Assembly (NCBI GenBank): GCA_029263125.1 | Contig: JAJCYD010000017.1 | Coordinates: 62,001 to 126,000, forward strand | DNA: 64,000 nucleotides | Direction of reading: 5' to 3' | DNA from: Solirubrobacteraceae bacterium | GTDB lineage: Bacteria > Actinomycetota > Thermoleophilia > Solirubrobacterales > Solirubrobacteraceae | Part shown: one piece after another, positions 17,372 to 26,061 of the stretch | Numbering within the stretch: position 1 is the stretch's first letter | Layout of the letters: each line of letters opens with the position of its first letter | The notes under the pieces: model-generated | What the model was told of the DNA's origin: nothing | The model's database searches: none | Seen by the model: the letters and a program-made list of their open reading frames with translations, nothing else | Translations under genes and position numbers: made by a program

Positions 17372-18136
17372 TCAGTTCGCGATCCGGCGCAGGTCGCGGA
17401 TCAGCAGCAGGTGCTTGAGGTGCGACGCGACGGCCGCGAGGTTCTCCAGCGCCTCGAGCGCCTCCTTGCGGCGCTCGGGATTGCGCGAGCGCAGCGCCGG
17501 GGCGAGGATCTGCTGCAGCAGCGCGGCCTCGCGATCGGCCGACGAGCGAAAGACGCGCAGGTTGCGTCCACCGACGCCGTAGCGCGCGAGCTCGGTGACG
17601 GCGCGGATGATCTCGCGCTCGGTCTCGTCGTAGTGCGGCGCGCCGGCACGCAACTCGCCCTTGATGACGCCGTAGTCCTCCAGTTCGCGGACGAGCTCGA
17701 GGCTCGCTCGCGTGTCCTCGAGGACGTCCTCGAGGGCGTACATCGCCCCGCCGTCCCGCACCGAGACGCTGGCGCGGCGCTTGCGCTTGCCGGCGCCCGA
17801 CGTGCTGGCCCCCGACGTCACGGTCGCGTCGGGGTCGCCCGCCCGGCCTGAGGCCAGCTCTTGGCGAATGACGCGAAGCGGCAGGAACTCGTCGCGTTGA
17901 AGGCGCAGGATCGTTCGCAGCCGCACGACATCGGAGGGCGTGTAGAGGCGATAGCCGCCGGGCGTGCGCCGCGGATTGAGCAGCTTCTGATCCTCGAGAT
18001 AGCGGATCTTCGAGATCGAGATGTCGGGAAACTCCTGCGCCAGCGACTTGCAGACGGCGCCGATCGTCATCGACTTCTGCGGACGCTCGCCGTCGAGTTC
18101 GAGGTCGGGCGTCAGGGTCTGGTCGGTGGACGCCAT
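17372..18136 (-). CDS. ftsR: MerR-family regulator, FtsR-like
   Basis: 254 residues. The N-terminal winged HTH (about 22-95) reads MTIGAVCKSLAQEFPDISIS then KIRYLEDQKLLNPRRTPGGYR and VVRLRTILRLQRDEFLPLRVI, typical of the FtsR group next to GarA/OdhI in actinobacteria (Rv1828 in M. tuberculosis). The C-terminal half is a helical effector/dimerisation domain without metal-binding cysteines. In Corynebacterium FtsR activates ftsZ; here that role is inferred from family and synteny. The gene follows garA by 12 bases and is probably transcribed with rsiG and garA. Confidence 0.85.
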   Translation of the reverse strand: MASTDQTLTPDLELDGERPQKSMTIGAVCKSLAQEFPDISISKIRYLEDQKLLNPRRTPGGYRLYTPSDVVRLRTILRLQRDEFLPLRVIRQELASGRAGDPDATVTSGASTSGAGKRKRRASVSVRDGGAMYALEDVLEDTRASLELVRELEDYGVIKGELRAGAPHYDETEREIIRAVTELARYGVGGRNLRVFRSSADREAALLQQILAPALRSRNPERRKEALEALENLAAVASHLKHLLLIRDLRRIAN

Positions 18137-18148
18137 GTCGCGATCCGA

Positions 18149-18622
18149 TCAGCGCGAGAGGAACGTGAGCTTGTACTTGCCGACCTGCAGCTCATCGCCG
18201 TCCTGCAGGCGGTGGGTGTCGATGCGATGGCGGTTGACGTAGGTCCCGTTCAGCGAGCCGAGGTCGTCGAGATGCCAGTCACCGCCGCGATGCACGATCA
18301 GCGCGTGATCGCGCGAGACCGTGACGTCGTCGAGGAAGACGGCGCTGTCGGGCCGCCTGCCGATTGTGAGCCGTTCGGCGTCCTCGGCCAGCGCGAAGCT
18401 CTCCCCCACGCGGCCGCCGCCAGCGCGGATGACGAGCGCCGCGCCCTGCGCGACGACATCCTCGAGCTCGACCGGGATCAGATCACCGGTCTCGTCGATG
18501 CGGTAGGTCGCGGTGACGGGGTCCTTCGGCGACTCCGCCGGCCCGACGAACGCGCCGCACTTCTGGCAGTAGTTGGCGCCCTCAGGGTTGACGAACCCGC
18601 ACTCGGGGCAATGAAGCGCCAT
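18149..18622 (-). CDS. garA: FHA-domain protein with N-terminal zinc ribbon (GarA/OdhI-like)
   Basis: 157 residues. An N-terminal CPEC...CQKC zinc ribbon (Cys5, 8, 19, 22) replaces the disordered tail with the ETTPP-type phosphorylation site of mycobacterial GarA; I see no such threonine motif. The FHA domain (about 75-157) has LTIGRRPDSAVFLDD, VSRDHALI and GSLNGTYVN, the phosphothreonine-binding residues. GarA/OdhI switches 2-oxoglutarate flux by binding dehydrogenase E1 or glutamate dehydrogenase. Without the Thr switch the control may differ. ATG at 18622 overlaps the rsiG stop (TGATG); a GTG one codon earlier is possible. Confidence 0.82.
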   Translation of the reverse strand: MALHCPECGFVNPEGANYCQKCGAFVGPAESPKDPVTATYRIDETGDLIPVELEDVVAQGAALVIRAGGGRVGESFALAEDAERLTIGRRPDSAVFLDDVTVSRDHALIVHRGGDWHLDDLGSLNGTYVNRHRIDTHRLQDGDELQVGKYKLTFLSR

Positions 18623-18867
18623 CACTCCTGGGCGGTGCGCCCCGCCAGGATGTCAGTCAGGCGCTGCACGTCCGCGCCCGAGATCAGATCCTCGCCGTCC
18701 TCGTTCTTCTTGCGCAGCCGGTTGACGAGCTCTGCCCGAAGGATGTCGATCTTGCCGTGGAGGATGCGGCGACGGTAGGAGACCTCGACCTCCTCCTCGG
18801 TGAGCTGTTGAATGAGATCCTTCAGCTCCTGGTCTGCCAGCGAGCCGAGGTCGGGGAACGTGTCCAT
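18622..18867 (-). CDS. rsiG: RsiG-like anti-sigma factor with one c-di-GMP motif
   Basis: 81 residues, predicted as a helical hairpin. Residues 26-41 read E-x3-S-x2-R-x3-H-x3-D (Glu26, Ser30, Arg33, His37, Asp41), the signature by which Streptomyces RsiG binds cyclic-di-GMP, with His in place of Gln. Streptomyces RsiG has two copies; deep-branching actinobacterial homologues have one and act as homodimers, and this fits the short single-copy form. RsiG with c-di-GMP sequesters the sporulation/motility sigma factor WhiG; no sigma gene is in the window. The AGGAG near its 3' end can serve the overlapping garA start. It begins the rsiG-garA-ftsR group. Confidence 0.72.
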   Translation of the reverse strand: MDTFPDLGSLADQELKDLIQQLTEEEVEVSYRRRILHGKIDILRAELVNRLRKKNEDGEDLISGADVQRLTDILAGRTAQE

Positions 18868-19046
18868 CGCTGATGCTCTCCTTGAGAAGAAGGGCCTGCG
18901 GCCCGGGCATCGGCGAGCATACCAGCGACCTGGCCTTCAAGTTCAGCTTGAGGCTCAGAAGTCGCCCGCGCCGGTCAGTCGAGTCGCGGACCGTCTGCCC
19001 CCGACCATAGGCTTGCCCTTCCATTCGCCGACGCGGTGACCTACTC

Positions 19047-19060
19047 TTAGGTGCCCCTAA
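19047..19060. promoter_or_regulatory. TTAGG-N4-CCTAA palindrome at the HTH gene start
   Basis: TTAGGTGCCCCTAA ends one base before the ATG at 19062 and would overlap the transcription start of a leaderless mRNA (possible -10 TACTCT at 19042-19047). The same TTAGG-N4-CCTAA form recurs at 24837-24850. It matches the first 14 positions of the DtxR/IdeR iron-box consensus, but the outer CCTAA half is missing. The rest of the 194-base gap from rsiG shows nothing else. Confidence 0.5.
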
Positions 19061-19061
19061 T

Positions 19062-19994
19062 ATGACCAGTCAGACCGCCAGCAGCCCGATCTTCGACACG
19101 ACAGCCGACATCGACGTCGACATGGACGTGGTCGCCGCCGCGGGCACCCCTGAGCGGATTCTGCAGATCAGGGTGCTGCGCGAGCGGGGTTGGAGCCTGG
19201 ACGAGATCGCCGGCCGCTACGGCGTCTCCCGCGAGCGCGTGCGCCAGATCCTGCGCGCTCACGGCGCGCCCGATCCCGAGATCGTCGCCGACGCGCGCCG
19301 CCGGCGCAGCGAGCAGTTGGCCGAGGTGCGCGTCGACGAGCTGCTGGCGCTGTGGCGCTCCGGTGCGCAGACCGGCAGCGCTGCAAGCGAGCTCGGGTTG
19401 CAGGCGGCGGCCTGCAGGAGCACGATCGCGCGTTTCGCGACCGACGTCGACCGCGCGGCCCGCAAGGCCAGCATGTCCGGAGCTCGCGGATCCCAGCAGT
19501 ACTCCGAGCGCGACATCCTCGTCGCCCTGCGAGCGGTGGCCGCCGGCCTCGGCCGAGTTCCCGCCGCCAAGGAGTACGCGATGCTCGCGCGCGGCCTGGA
19601 GCTTCCCAGCCTGCCGACCGTCCTCAATCGCATGGGCGGCTGGACGCGGGCAGTGACGGCCTCGGGCCTCAAGCCCCGGCCCGCGACCGGCGCCAGGCGT
19701 CGGCGGCGCTGGACGACGACGGCGTGCTGGGCGGCGGTGCGGCGTGCAGCGGACGAGCTGCAGCGGATCCCGACCGTCGTGGCCTACGAGCGCCACGCCG
19801 CCGGTCGCGACGACCTTCCGTCCGCCGCGACGCTGCGCAACCGTCTCGGGCGCTGGAGCGCGATCACCGCCCAGCTCGCGGCCGAGCGCGAGCTCGCCCA
19901 TCACGCGCAGCCGTCCGGCTTCCCCGTGGGACCCGCGATCGTCGACGCGGTCGGGGACGCTCAGCCCTCGGCGGCCCGCGACGCGCGCAGCTGA
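19062..19994 (+). CDS. HTH protein with two HNH/homing-endonuclease-associated repeats
   Basis: 310 residues. A sigma-region-4-like helix-turn-helix lies at about 44-66 (WSLDEIAGRYGVSRERVRQI). Two homing-endonuclease-associated repeats follow at about 147-203 and 217-272; each has the pattern alanine-rich helix, (G/Q)R(V/I)P, EY or AYE, PS, then G(G)W or GRW. No HNH nuclease core is present, so it is probably a DNA-binding regulator and not an endonuclease. The short distance to a palindrome at the start codon suggests autoregulation. The 3' end overlaps convergent pgsA by 34 bases. Confidence 0.65.
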   Translation: MTSQTASSPIFDTTADIDVDMDVVAAAGTPERILQIRVLRERGWSLDEIAGRYGVSRERVRQILRAHGAPDPEIVADARRRRSEQLAEVRVDELLALWRSGAQTGSAASELGLQAAACRSTIARFATDVDRAARKASMSGARGSQQYSERDILVALRAVAAGLGRVPAAKEYAMLARGLELPSLPTVLNRMGGWTRAVTASGLKPRPATGARRRRRWTTTACWAAVRRAADELQRIPTVVAYERHAAGRDDLPSAATLRNRLGRWSAITAQLAAERELAHHAQPSGFPVGPAIVDAVGDAQPSAARDARS

Positions 19995-20626
19995 GCGCGG
20001 CCGTCGCGGACGTACAGCATCACGGCGTAGTAGGACAGCACGAGCCCGATGTAGAGCAGCACGGCCGCGAGCGTCAGCAGCCCGGCGAGCCCGAAGAAGA
20101 TCGCCGACATCGTCGGCCAGACGGCAGCCCGGCCGGGCCAGTTGATCCTCAGCTCATAGCCCTTGCGCAGCGCGACGTTGCCGGCGATCAGCAAAAACAG
20201 CTCCCGCGCGACAAGCAGCGCGATCGCCCACCGCGGCAGCAGCTCAAAGTTCCAGCACACCAGCAGCCCGGCCACGACGAGCAGCCGGTCCACGAACGGA
20301 TCGAGCAGCGCGCCGAAGCGGCTGTACTGGCCGGTGAGGCGAGCGGCGAGCCCGTCGAGGTAGTCACTCCAGGAGATCACCGCGAAGATCACGGCGGGCA
20401 GCGCGTCGGTCCCGGATTCCGAGCCCAGGGCAAGGACGACGAACATCGGGATCAACGCCAGCCGCACGAAGCCGATCGCGTTGGGGATCGTCTTGACGTT
20501 CCACGGCTGGTCCTTGAGCGTCTGTGGCGGGGGCGGCCCGGAGCGATCGAGGCCGGTGAGGCGGCGGAAGGTCAGCCGCGCCCGCGTCGCGCGATCCCCG
20601 GCCGCTCCGAGCGGGGCCTCGTTCAC
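19961..20626 (-). CDS. pgsA: CDP-alcohol phosphatidyltransferase (PgsA-like)
   Basis: 221-residue membrane enzyme with about six hydrophobic helices. The catalytic signature D-x2-D-G-x2-A-R-x8-G-x3-D-x3-D is complete in DYLDGLAARL...GALLDPFVD. Family members condense CDP-diacylglycerol with glycerol-3-phosphate, inositol phosphate or a similar alcohol; phosphatidylglycerophosphate synthase is the likeliest here, but the acceptor cannot be read from sequence. I chose the GTG at 20626 that overlaps the proS stop as GTGA; the longer frame is antisense-like and arginine rich. Confidence 0.85.
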   Translation of the reverse strand: MNEAPLGAAGDRATRARLTFRRLTGLDRSGPPPPQTLKDQPWNVKTIPNAIGFVRLALIPMFVVLALGSESGTDALPAVIFAVISWSDYLDGLAARLTGQYSRFGALLDPFVDRLLVVAGLLVCWNFELLPRWAIALLVARELFLLIAGNVALRKGYELRINWPGRAAVWPTMSAIFFGLAGLLTLAAVLLYIGLVLSYYAVMLYVRDGRAQLRASRAAEG

Positions 20627-22308
20627 CGAACGCTCGGCCACAGCTGCCTCACCGCGTCCGCGGCGCCGTCGAGGGACACGCCGCCGTCGACGTCCTGGCG
20701 GCCTCGCCGGATCTGGGCCTCGGCCGCGCCCGCAGCCAGCGAGCGCTTGCCGACGGTCAGTCGCAGCGGGCATCCGAGCAGCTCGGCGTCGGCGAACTTC
20801 GCACCCGGACCGGCGTCGCGGTCATCGAGCAGCACGTCGTAGCCTGCGTCGCGCAGCTCGTCGTAGAGACGCTCGGAGGCCGCGAGCTCGTCGCTGCCCG
20901 CCTTGCCAAGCGCCACGACCTCGACGTCCCAGGGAGCAAGGGCCTTGGGCCACGCGATCCCGTGCTCGTCGGCGAACTGCTCGACCGCTGCGGCCGCGAT
21001 CCGGGCCGGGCCGAGGCCGTAGGACGCCATCCAGACGAGCTGCTCGGTCCCGCTCTCATCGAGATACGTCGCGCCGAGCGCCTCGGAGTAGCGGGTCCCG
21101 AGCTTGAAGATGTTGCCCACCTCGATCGCGGGCTCGATCGTGATCGGGTGCCCGCCGACAGTGTCACCGGCCTGCACCGTGCGGACATCAGCGCGCTGGA
21201 AGGCGAAGTCGCGTCCGGGCTGCACGCCGCGCAGGTGATGGTCGGGCTCGTTGGCCCCGACGACGTAGCCGCCGTCGGCGACGCCGTCGTCGAGCAGCAC
21301 GCTGACGTCAGCGCCGACCGGCCCCACGAATCCCGCGGGTCCGATACTGCGCAGATCCTCGTCGTCGGCGTGGCGAAACGCCTCGCCGAGCGCGAGCGCG
21401 AGCTTGATCTCGTTGACGTGGTGGTCGCCGCGCACGAGCACGAGCACCAGCCCACGGCCGTCGGTCACGACCGGGAAGGCTTTCAGCAAGCCGCCCGCGG
21501 GAACCCCGAGCAGCCGCGAGACCTGGTCGATCGTCGTCGCGCCGGGGGTATGCACGCGCTCTGGCGACACGAGCGGCTCGGCGACGTCGACCGGCTGGGC
21601 TTGTGCGCTGGCGACCTCGACGTTCGCCGCGTAGCCGGGAGCCAGCGCGACGTCGTTCTCACCCGCCCCGCAAGGCGCCATGTATTCGTGCGCGCCGAAG
21701 CCGCCCATCATCCCGACGTCCGCCTCGACGCTGTACCACTCCAGGCCGCTGCGCTCGAAGATCTTCCCGTACGCGATGACGTGGCGCTCGTAGCTCACAT
21801 CGAGCCCGTCGCGGTCGCGATCAAAGCTGTAGGAGTCCTTCATCACGAACTCCCGCGTGCGCATGATTCCCGCGCGCGGGCGCGGCTCGTCGCGCTCCTT
21901 GACCTGGAAGTGGTACAGGATCAGCGGCAGGTCGCGGTAGGAGCGCACGAGCTGCGCAACGTGCGTGGTGACGCATTCCTCGTGGGTCATCGCCAGGACC
22001 ATGTCGGCATGCTTGCGGTCTGAGAGCTTGAACAGCTCGTCGACCTCGTAGCGGCCGGTGCGCCGCCACGCGTCGGCCGGCTGGAGCACCGGCATCAGCA
22101 TCTCCTGACCGCCGATCGCGTCGATCTCCTCGCGGATGATCTGCTCGATCCGGCGGTGCACCCTCCAGCCCGCGGGGAGCCACGTCCACAGCCCCGCGCC
22201 CACCTGGCGGACCAGTCCGGCGCGAACCATGAGCTTGTGCGACAGCGCCTCGGCGTCGGCCGGCGGCTCGCGCTCGGTGGGCAGCAGCAGATGGGTGAGG
22301 CGCGTCAT
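20623..22308 (-). CDS. proS: Prolyl-tRNA synthetase
   Basis: 561-residue class II synthetase of the bacterial type. Motif 1 and 2 regions (GLWTWLPAGWRVHRRIEQII; QVKERDEPRPRAGIMRTREFVMKDSYSF) and motif 3 (YGLGPARI) are present, with the bacterial editing (INS) domain between motifs 2 and 3 (roughly 220-400) and the anticodon-binding domain at the C-terminus. It charges tRNA-Pro and should clear Ala-tRNA-Pro through the INS domain. It is divergent from sodA, with 64 bases between the starts, and is followed by overlapping pgsA. Confidence 0.96.
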   Translation of the reverse strand: MTRLTHLLLPTEREPPADAEALSHKLMVRAGLVRQVGAGLWTWLPAGWRVHRRIEQIIREEIDAIGGQEMLMPVLQPADAWRRTGRYEVDELFKLSDRKHADMVLAMTHEECVTTHVAQLVRSYRDLPLILYHFQVKERDEPRPRAGIMRTREFVMKDSYSFDRDRDGLDVSYERHVIAYGKIFERSGLEWYSVEADVGMMGGFGAHEYMAPCGAGENDVALAPGYAANVEVASAQAQPVDVAEPLVSPERVHTPGATTIDQVSRLLGVPAGGLLKAFPVVTDGRGLVLVLVRGDHHVNEIKLALALGEAFRHADDEDLRSIGPAGFVGPVGADVSVLLDDGVADGGYVVGANEPDHHLRGVQPGRDFAFQRADVRTVQAGDTVGGHPITIEPAIEVGNIFKLGTRYSEALGATYLDESGTEQLVWMASYGLGPARIAAAAVEQFADEHGIAWPKALAPWDVEVVALGKAGSDELAASERLYDELRDAGYDVLLDDRDAGPGAKFADAELLGCPLRLTVGKRSLAAGAAEAQIRRGRQDVDGGVSLDGAADAVRQLWPSVR

Positions 22309-22372
22309 GAGTGGCCACCAAGCCTACGGGTAGAGTCCGCAGACAGACCGCGCAACCCAAGGAGACAGCCCG

Positions 22373-22975
<603 letters not shown>

Positions 22976-23091
22976 GTCGGACCGATACATGGCGCGGAAC
23001 TCCGCGTCTCCCGCGGTGTTTGCATTCTCGCGGGCGGCAACCCTGCCCGTCCCGCGAGCCCGCGTTCATATCCCCGTCTGCCAGGAGCTCC

Positions 23092-24741
23092 ATGTCGCGC
23101 ACGATTCGTACGCTCATCCTCGCACTCGCCGTCGGCGCTGTGCTGGCGCCGGCCGCGCACGCGAGCCCGCAGCAGACGTCGATCATGATGGACGACGATC
23201 TGCTGCTCTACCGTGGCGACGATGTCGCCGCGCGGGCGCTGGCGCAGATGAAGAAGCTCGGCGTCGACACCGTGCGCGTGACGGTGCTGTGGAGCGTCGT
23301 GGCGGAAAACGCGCGCCTGTCCGCCGCCGACATCAAGCGGCTGAAGCTCAAGGGCAAGTTCAAGTCGGCAGCTCGCAGGCAGGCCAGGCAGTTCAAGGGC
23401 AAGGACCCGGGCACCTATCCGGAGCGCAACTGGGACCGCTACGACAATCTCGTGCGCTCCGCCGCCAACAACGGCATCCGCGTCTACTTCAACCTCACCG
23501 GCCCCGGCCCATCGTGGGCGCACGAGAAGGCGCCGAAGAAGTTCCGCAGCCTTCGCAAGACGTGGAAGCCCAAGCTCGGCGCCTTCAAGGAGTTCTCGCA
23601 GGCGGTCGGCCGGCGCTATGACGGCACCTACAAGGACGAGAACGGCGAGAAGGACACGATCCCGAGGGTCAGCTTCTGGTCGCTGTGGAACGAGCCCAAC
23701 CAGGCCGGCTGGCTGTCGCCGCAGTGGGAGCGCATCAACGGCCGCATGGTGGCGGCATCCCCGGCGCGCTACCGCAAGCTCCATCAGTTCGGCTACAAGG
23801 GCCTGCGCGCGAGCGGTCACAACACCAACCGCGACATCATCCTGATGGGCGAGACCGCGCCACTGGGCTCCAGCAGGAAGACCGAGAAGTCTCCGATGCG
23901 CCCGGCGCGATTCCTGCGCGAGCTCGGGTGCTTGGGCTCAAACGGCAGGACCTACAAGGGCAAGTCCGCGAAGATCCGCGACTGCAACGACTTCGAGCGG
24001 CGCGGATCGCTGAAGGCCAACGGCTACGCGCATCACCCGTACACCAAGAATCTGCCGCCGAGGGTTCGCGACAAGCACTCCGACTCGCTGACGATGGCGA
24101 ACATCAACGAGCTCGGGACCCTGCTCGATCGCGTGTCGGCCAAGACACGGGGCGGGATCCCCACCGACCTCAAGCTCTTCATGACGGAGTTCGGCTACGA
24201 GACCAAGCCTCCGGACCCGTTCTCGGGCGTGTCGCTCCTCGATCAGGCGAAGTTCAACACGATCGGCGAGTACCAGGCCTTCCAGAACCCGCGCATCCTG
24301 TCCCAGGCGCAGTTTTTGCTACGCGACGTGCCGCCGCTACGCAAACACACGAAGAACACCAAGGCCTACTGGTTCACCTACCAGTCGGGCCTGTTCCATC
24401 TCAGCGGCACCGAGAAGCCGGCTGCCAGCGCGTACGCGCTGCCGTTCCTGGCGTTCGACAGCAAGCAGACCGACCCGGCGACGGGCGGTGCGGTGTTCGG
24501 CATCTGGGGTCAGCTGCGGCTGCTGGCCAATGACGTCGCCGCCAATGCGACGATCCAGTGGCGCCCCAAGGACGCCACGAGTCCGTGGCGGGCGGTCGGC
24601 GAACCGATCCCGATCAACCCGATGGGCTACTTCCAGGCGACGGTCGTCGCTCCCGGTCCCCCGCCATATGAGTGGCGCTCGGCGATCGTGCTGCCCGACG
24701 GCACGGTGGCAGCCGCGAGCCGGGGCACGACCGGCGACTGA
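23092..24741 (+). CDS. Secreted TIM-barrel glycoside hydrolase
   Basis: 549 residues with a signal peptide (1-25, cleavage near AHA/SP). The barrel shows the clan GH-A pattern: Asn-Glu in SLWNEPNQAGW (Glu201, acid/base) and the nucleophile in FMTEFGYET (Glu366). RNWDRYDNLVRSAANNGIRV is a typical early barrel segment. The family is nearest GH39/GH5 by motif; the substrate is unknown. The C-terminus (about 440-549) looks like a small beta domain. ATG at 23092 follows CCAGGAGCTCC, a good ribosome site. A perfect 14-bp hairpin follows the gene, so it is probably a single-gene unit. Confidence 0.78.
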   Translation: MSRTIRTLILALAVGAVLAPAAHASPQQTSIMMDDDLLLYRGDDVAARALAQMKKLGVDTVRVTVLWSVVAENARLSAADIKRLKLKGKFKSAARRQARQFKGKDPGTYPERNWDRYDNLVRSAANNGIRVYFNLTGPGPSWAHEKAPKKFRSLRKTWKPKLGAFKEFSQAVGRRYDGTYKDENGEKDTIPRVSFWSLWNEPNQAGWLSPQWERINGRMVAASPARYRKLHQFGYKGLRASGHNTNRDIILMGETAPLGSSRKTEKSPMRPARFLRELGCLGSNGRTYKGKSAKIRDCNDFERRGSLKANGYAHHPYTKNLPPRVRDKHSDSLTMANINELGTLLDRVSAKTRGGIPTDLKLFMTEFGYETKPPDPFSGVSLLDQAKFNTIGEYQAFQNPRILSQAQFLLRDVPPLRKHTKNTKAYWFTYQSGLFHLSGTEKPAASAYALPFLAFDSKQTDPATGGAVFGIWGQLRLLANDVAANATIQWRPKDATSPWRAVGEPIPINPMGYFQATVVAPGPPPYEWRSAIVLPDGTVAAASRGTTGD

Positions 24742-24768
24742 CAGCGCCCGGCTCTCACCACCGGCGCC

Positions 24769-24804
24769 GGCGCGTCCGCGTGTCCTCGGGCACGCGGACG
24801 CGCC
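24769..24804 (+). terminator. Perfect 14-bp GC-rich hairpin after the hydrolase gene
   Basis: GGCGCGTCCGCGTG (24769-24782) and CACGCGGACGCGCC (24791-24804) pair perfectly around an 8-base loop. There is no U-tract, as is usual for actinobacterial L-shaped or tail-less terminators. It separates the hydrolase from the imelysin operon promoter. Confidence 0.7.
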
Positions 24805-24836
24805 GTCCGGCGGAATGCGCGCGCCTTCGACATCGG

Positions 24837-24863
24837 TTAGGCTGCCCTAATTAGGGATCCCTA
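24837..24863. promoter_or_regulatory. Overlapping palindromic operator of the imelysin operon
   Basis: Three palindromes overlap: TTAGG-N4-CCTAA (24837-24850), CCCTAATTAGGG (24845-24856, perfect) and TAGGGATCCCTA (24852-24863, perfect). They lie 39-65 bases before the imelysin ATG, where a promoter should be (TAATTA at 24848-24853 is a possible -10). The first palindrome resembles the DtxR/IdeR box, which fits an iron-related operon. Binding is inferred. Confidence 0.65.
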
Positions 24864-24901
24864 CATGGGGCCGATGCCGACCAACGCGCAGGGGGAACCG
24901 C

Positions 24902-26056
24902 ATGAACAGGTTGGTCGCCGCGCTTGCGGCATCTGGACTGCTGGTGGCCGGTTGTGGATCGGATGACAACGGTGCAACGACACCGGCACGCGACGACGTC
25001 GCAGCCGTCGCGGCGACGTACGCAGATCTCGTCGTCGCCGCCTACGACGCGTCGCGTGCGAGCACCGAGACGATGCGCAAGCGGATCGGCGCGTTCCTGG
25101 ACGACCCGAGCTCCTCGACCCTCGAGGCCGCCCGCGAATCCTGGCTGGCCGCGCGCGACGACTACATCGTCACCGAGCCGTTTCGCTTCTACGGCGGGCC
25201 GATCGACGATCCCGACAACGGGCCCGAGGGCCTGATCAACGCGTGGCCGATGGACGAGGCGTACATCGACTACGTCGAGGGCAACGCCGAGGCGGGGATC
25301 GTCAACGATCGCGAGGGGTATCCGAAGATCACCGCGGCCGTCCTCGTGGAAGCCAACGAGCAGGGTGGCGAGACGAACATCTCCACCGGCTGGCATGCGA
25401 TCGAGTTCCTGCTCTGGGGCCAGGACCGGTCCAAGACGGGCCCCGGCAACCGGCCCGTCACGGACTACACGAGCGAAGCCAACGCCACGCGACGGGCCGC
25501 CTACCTTCGACTCGCCACCACCCGGCTGGTCGCCGACCTCAACAGCGTCCGCGATCGATGGGACCCCGAGAGCGGCGACTTCCGGACCGCGTTCCTCTCC
25601 GACCCCGACCGCGCGCTGCGGCGCATCATGCGCGGCATCGGCGCCCTGAACAGCGGCGAGCTGGCCGGCGAGCGGATGGCGGTCGCGTTGGAGAGCAAGG
25701 ATCAGGAGGACGAGCACTCCTGCTTCAGCGACAACACCAACGCCGACGTCGTCAACGACATCAAGGGCATCCGGATGGTGCTGCTCGCCGACTTCCCGGG
25801 CGTCCGGGGGCCAAGCCTGGACAGCCTGGTCGCGGACGCCGACCCCGAGCTGGCAGAGCGGATGCGCAGCGAGATCGACGCGACGCTCGCCAAGGCGCAG
25901 GCATTCCCCGCCACGTTCGAGACGATGATCGCCGCCGATGACCGATCGCCCGAGCGCGAGGCCATCGCAGCGGTCATCAGCGCCCTGGAGGCGCAGGGCG
26001 ACACGCTCGCCGACGTGGCCGAGGCGCTCGGGGTCAAGGTCGGCTTCGAGGTCTGA
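24902..26056 (+). CDS. Imelysin-family lipoprotein (iron-regulated, peptidase M75-like)
   Basis: 384 residues with a lipobox LLVAGC (Cys18), so lipid-anchored outside the membrane. The imelysin signature GxHxxE is TGWHAIEFLLWGQD (His165, Glu168), and a second conserved block is the region around ELAGERMAVALESKDQEDEHSCFSD. Such proteins (ICMP/IrpA) occur in iron-regulated operons and are thought to bind iron or heme or to help uptake; protease activity is doubtful. A GGGGGA Shine-Dalgarno precedes the ATG. The next gene starts 5 bases downstream, and the pairing with a di-heme protein is a known conserved neighbourhood. Confidence 0.88.
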   Translation: MNRLVAALAASGLLVAGCGSDDNGATTPARDDVAAVAATYADLVVAAYDASRASTETMRKRIGAFLDDPSSSTLEAARESWLAARDDYIVTEPFRFYGGPIDDPDNGPEGLINAWPMDEAYIDYVEGNAEAGIVNDREGYPKITAAVLVEANEQGGETNISTGWHAIEFLLWGQDRSKTGPGNRPVTDYTSEANATRRAAYLRLATTRLVADLNSVRDRWDPESGDFRTAFLSDPDRALRRIMRGIGALNSGELAGERMAVALESKDQEDEHSCFSDNTNADVVNDIKGIRMVLLADFPGVRGPSLDSLVADADPELAERMRSEIDATLAKAQAFPATFETMIAADDRSPEREAIAAVISALEAQGDTLADVAEALGVKVGFEV

Positions 26057-26061
26057 GTCCC

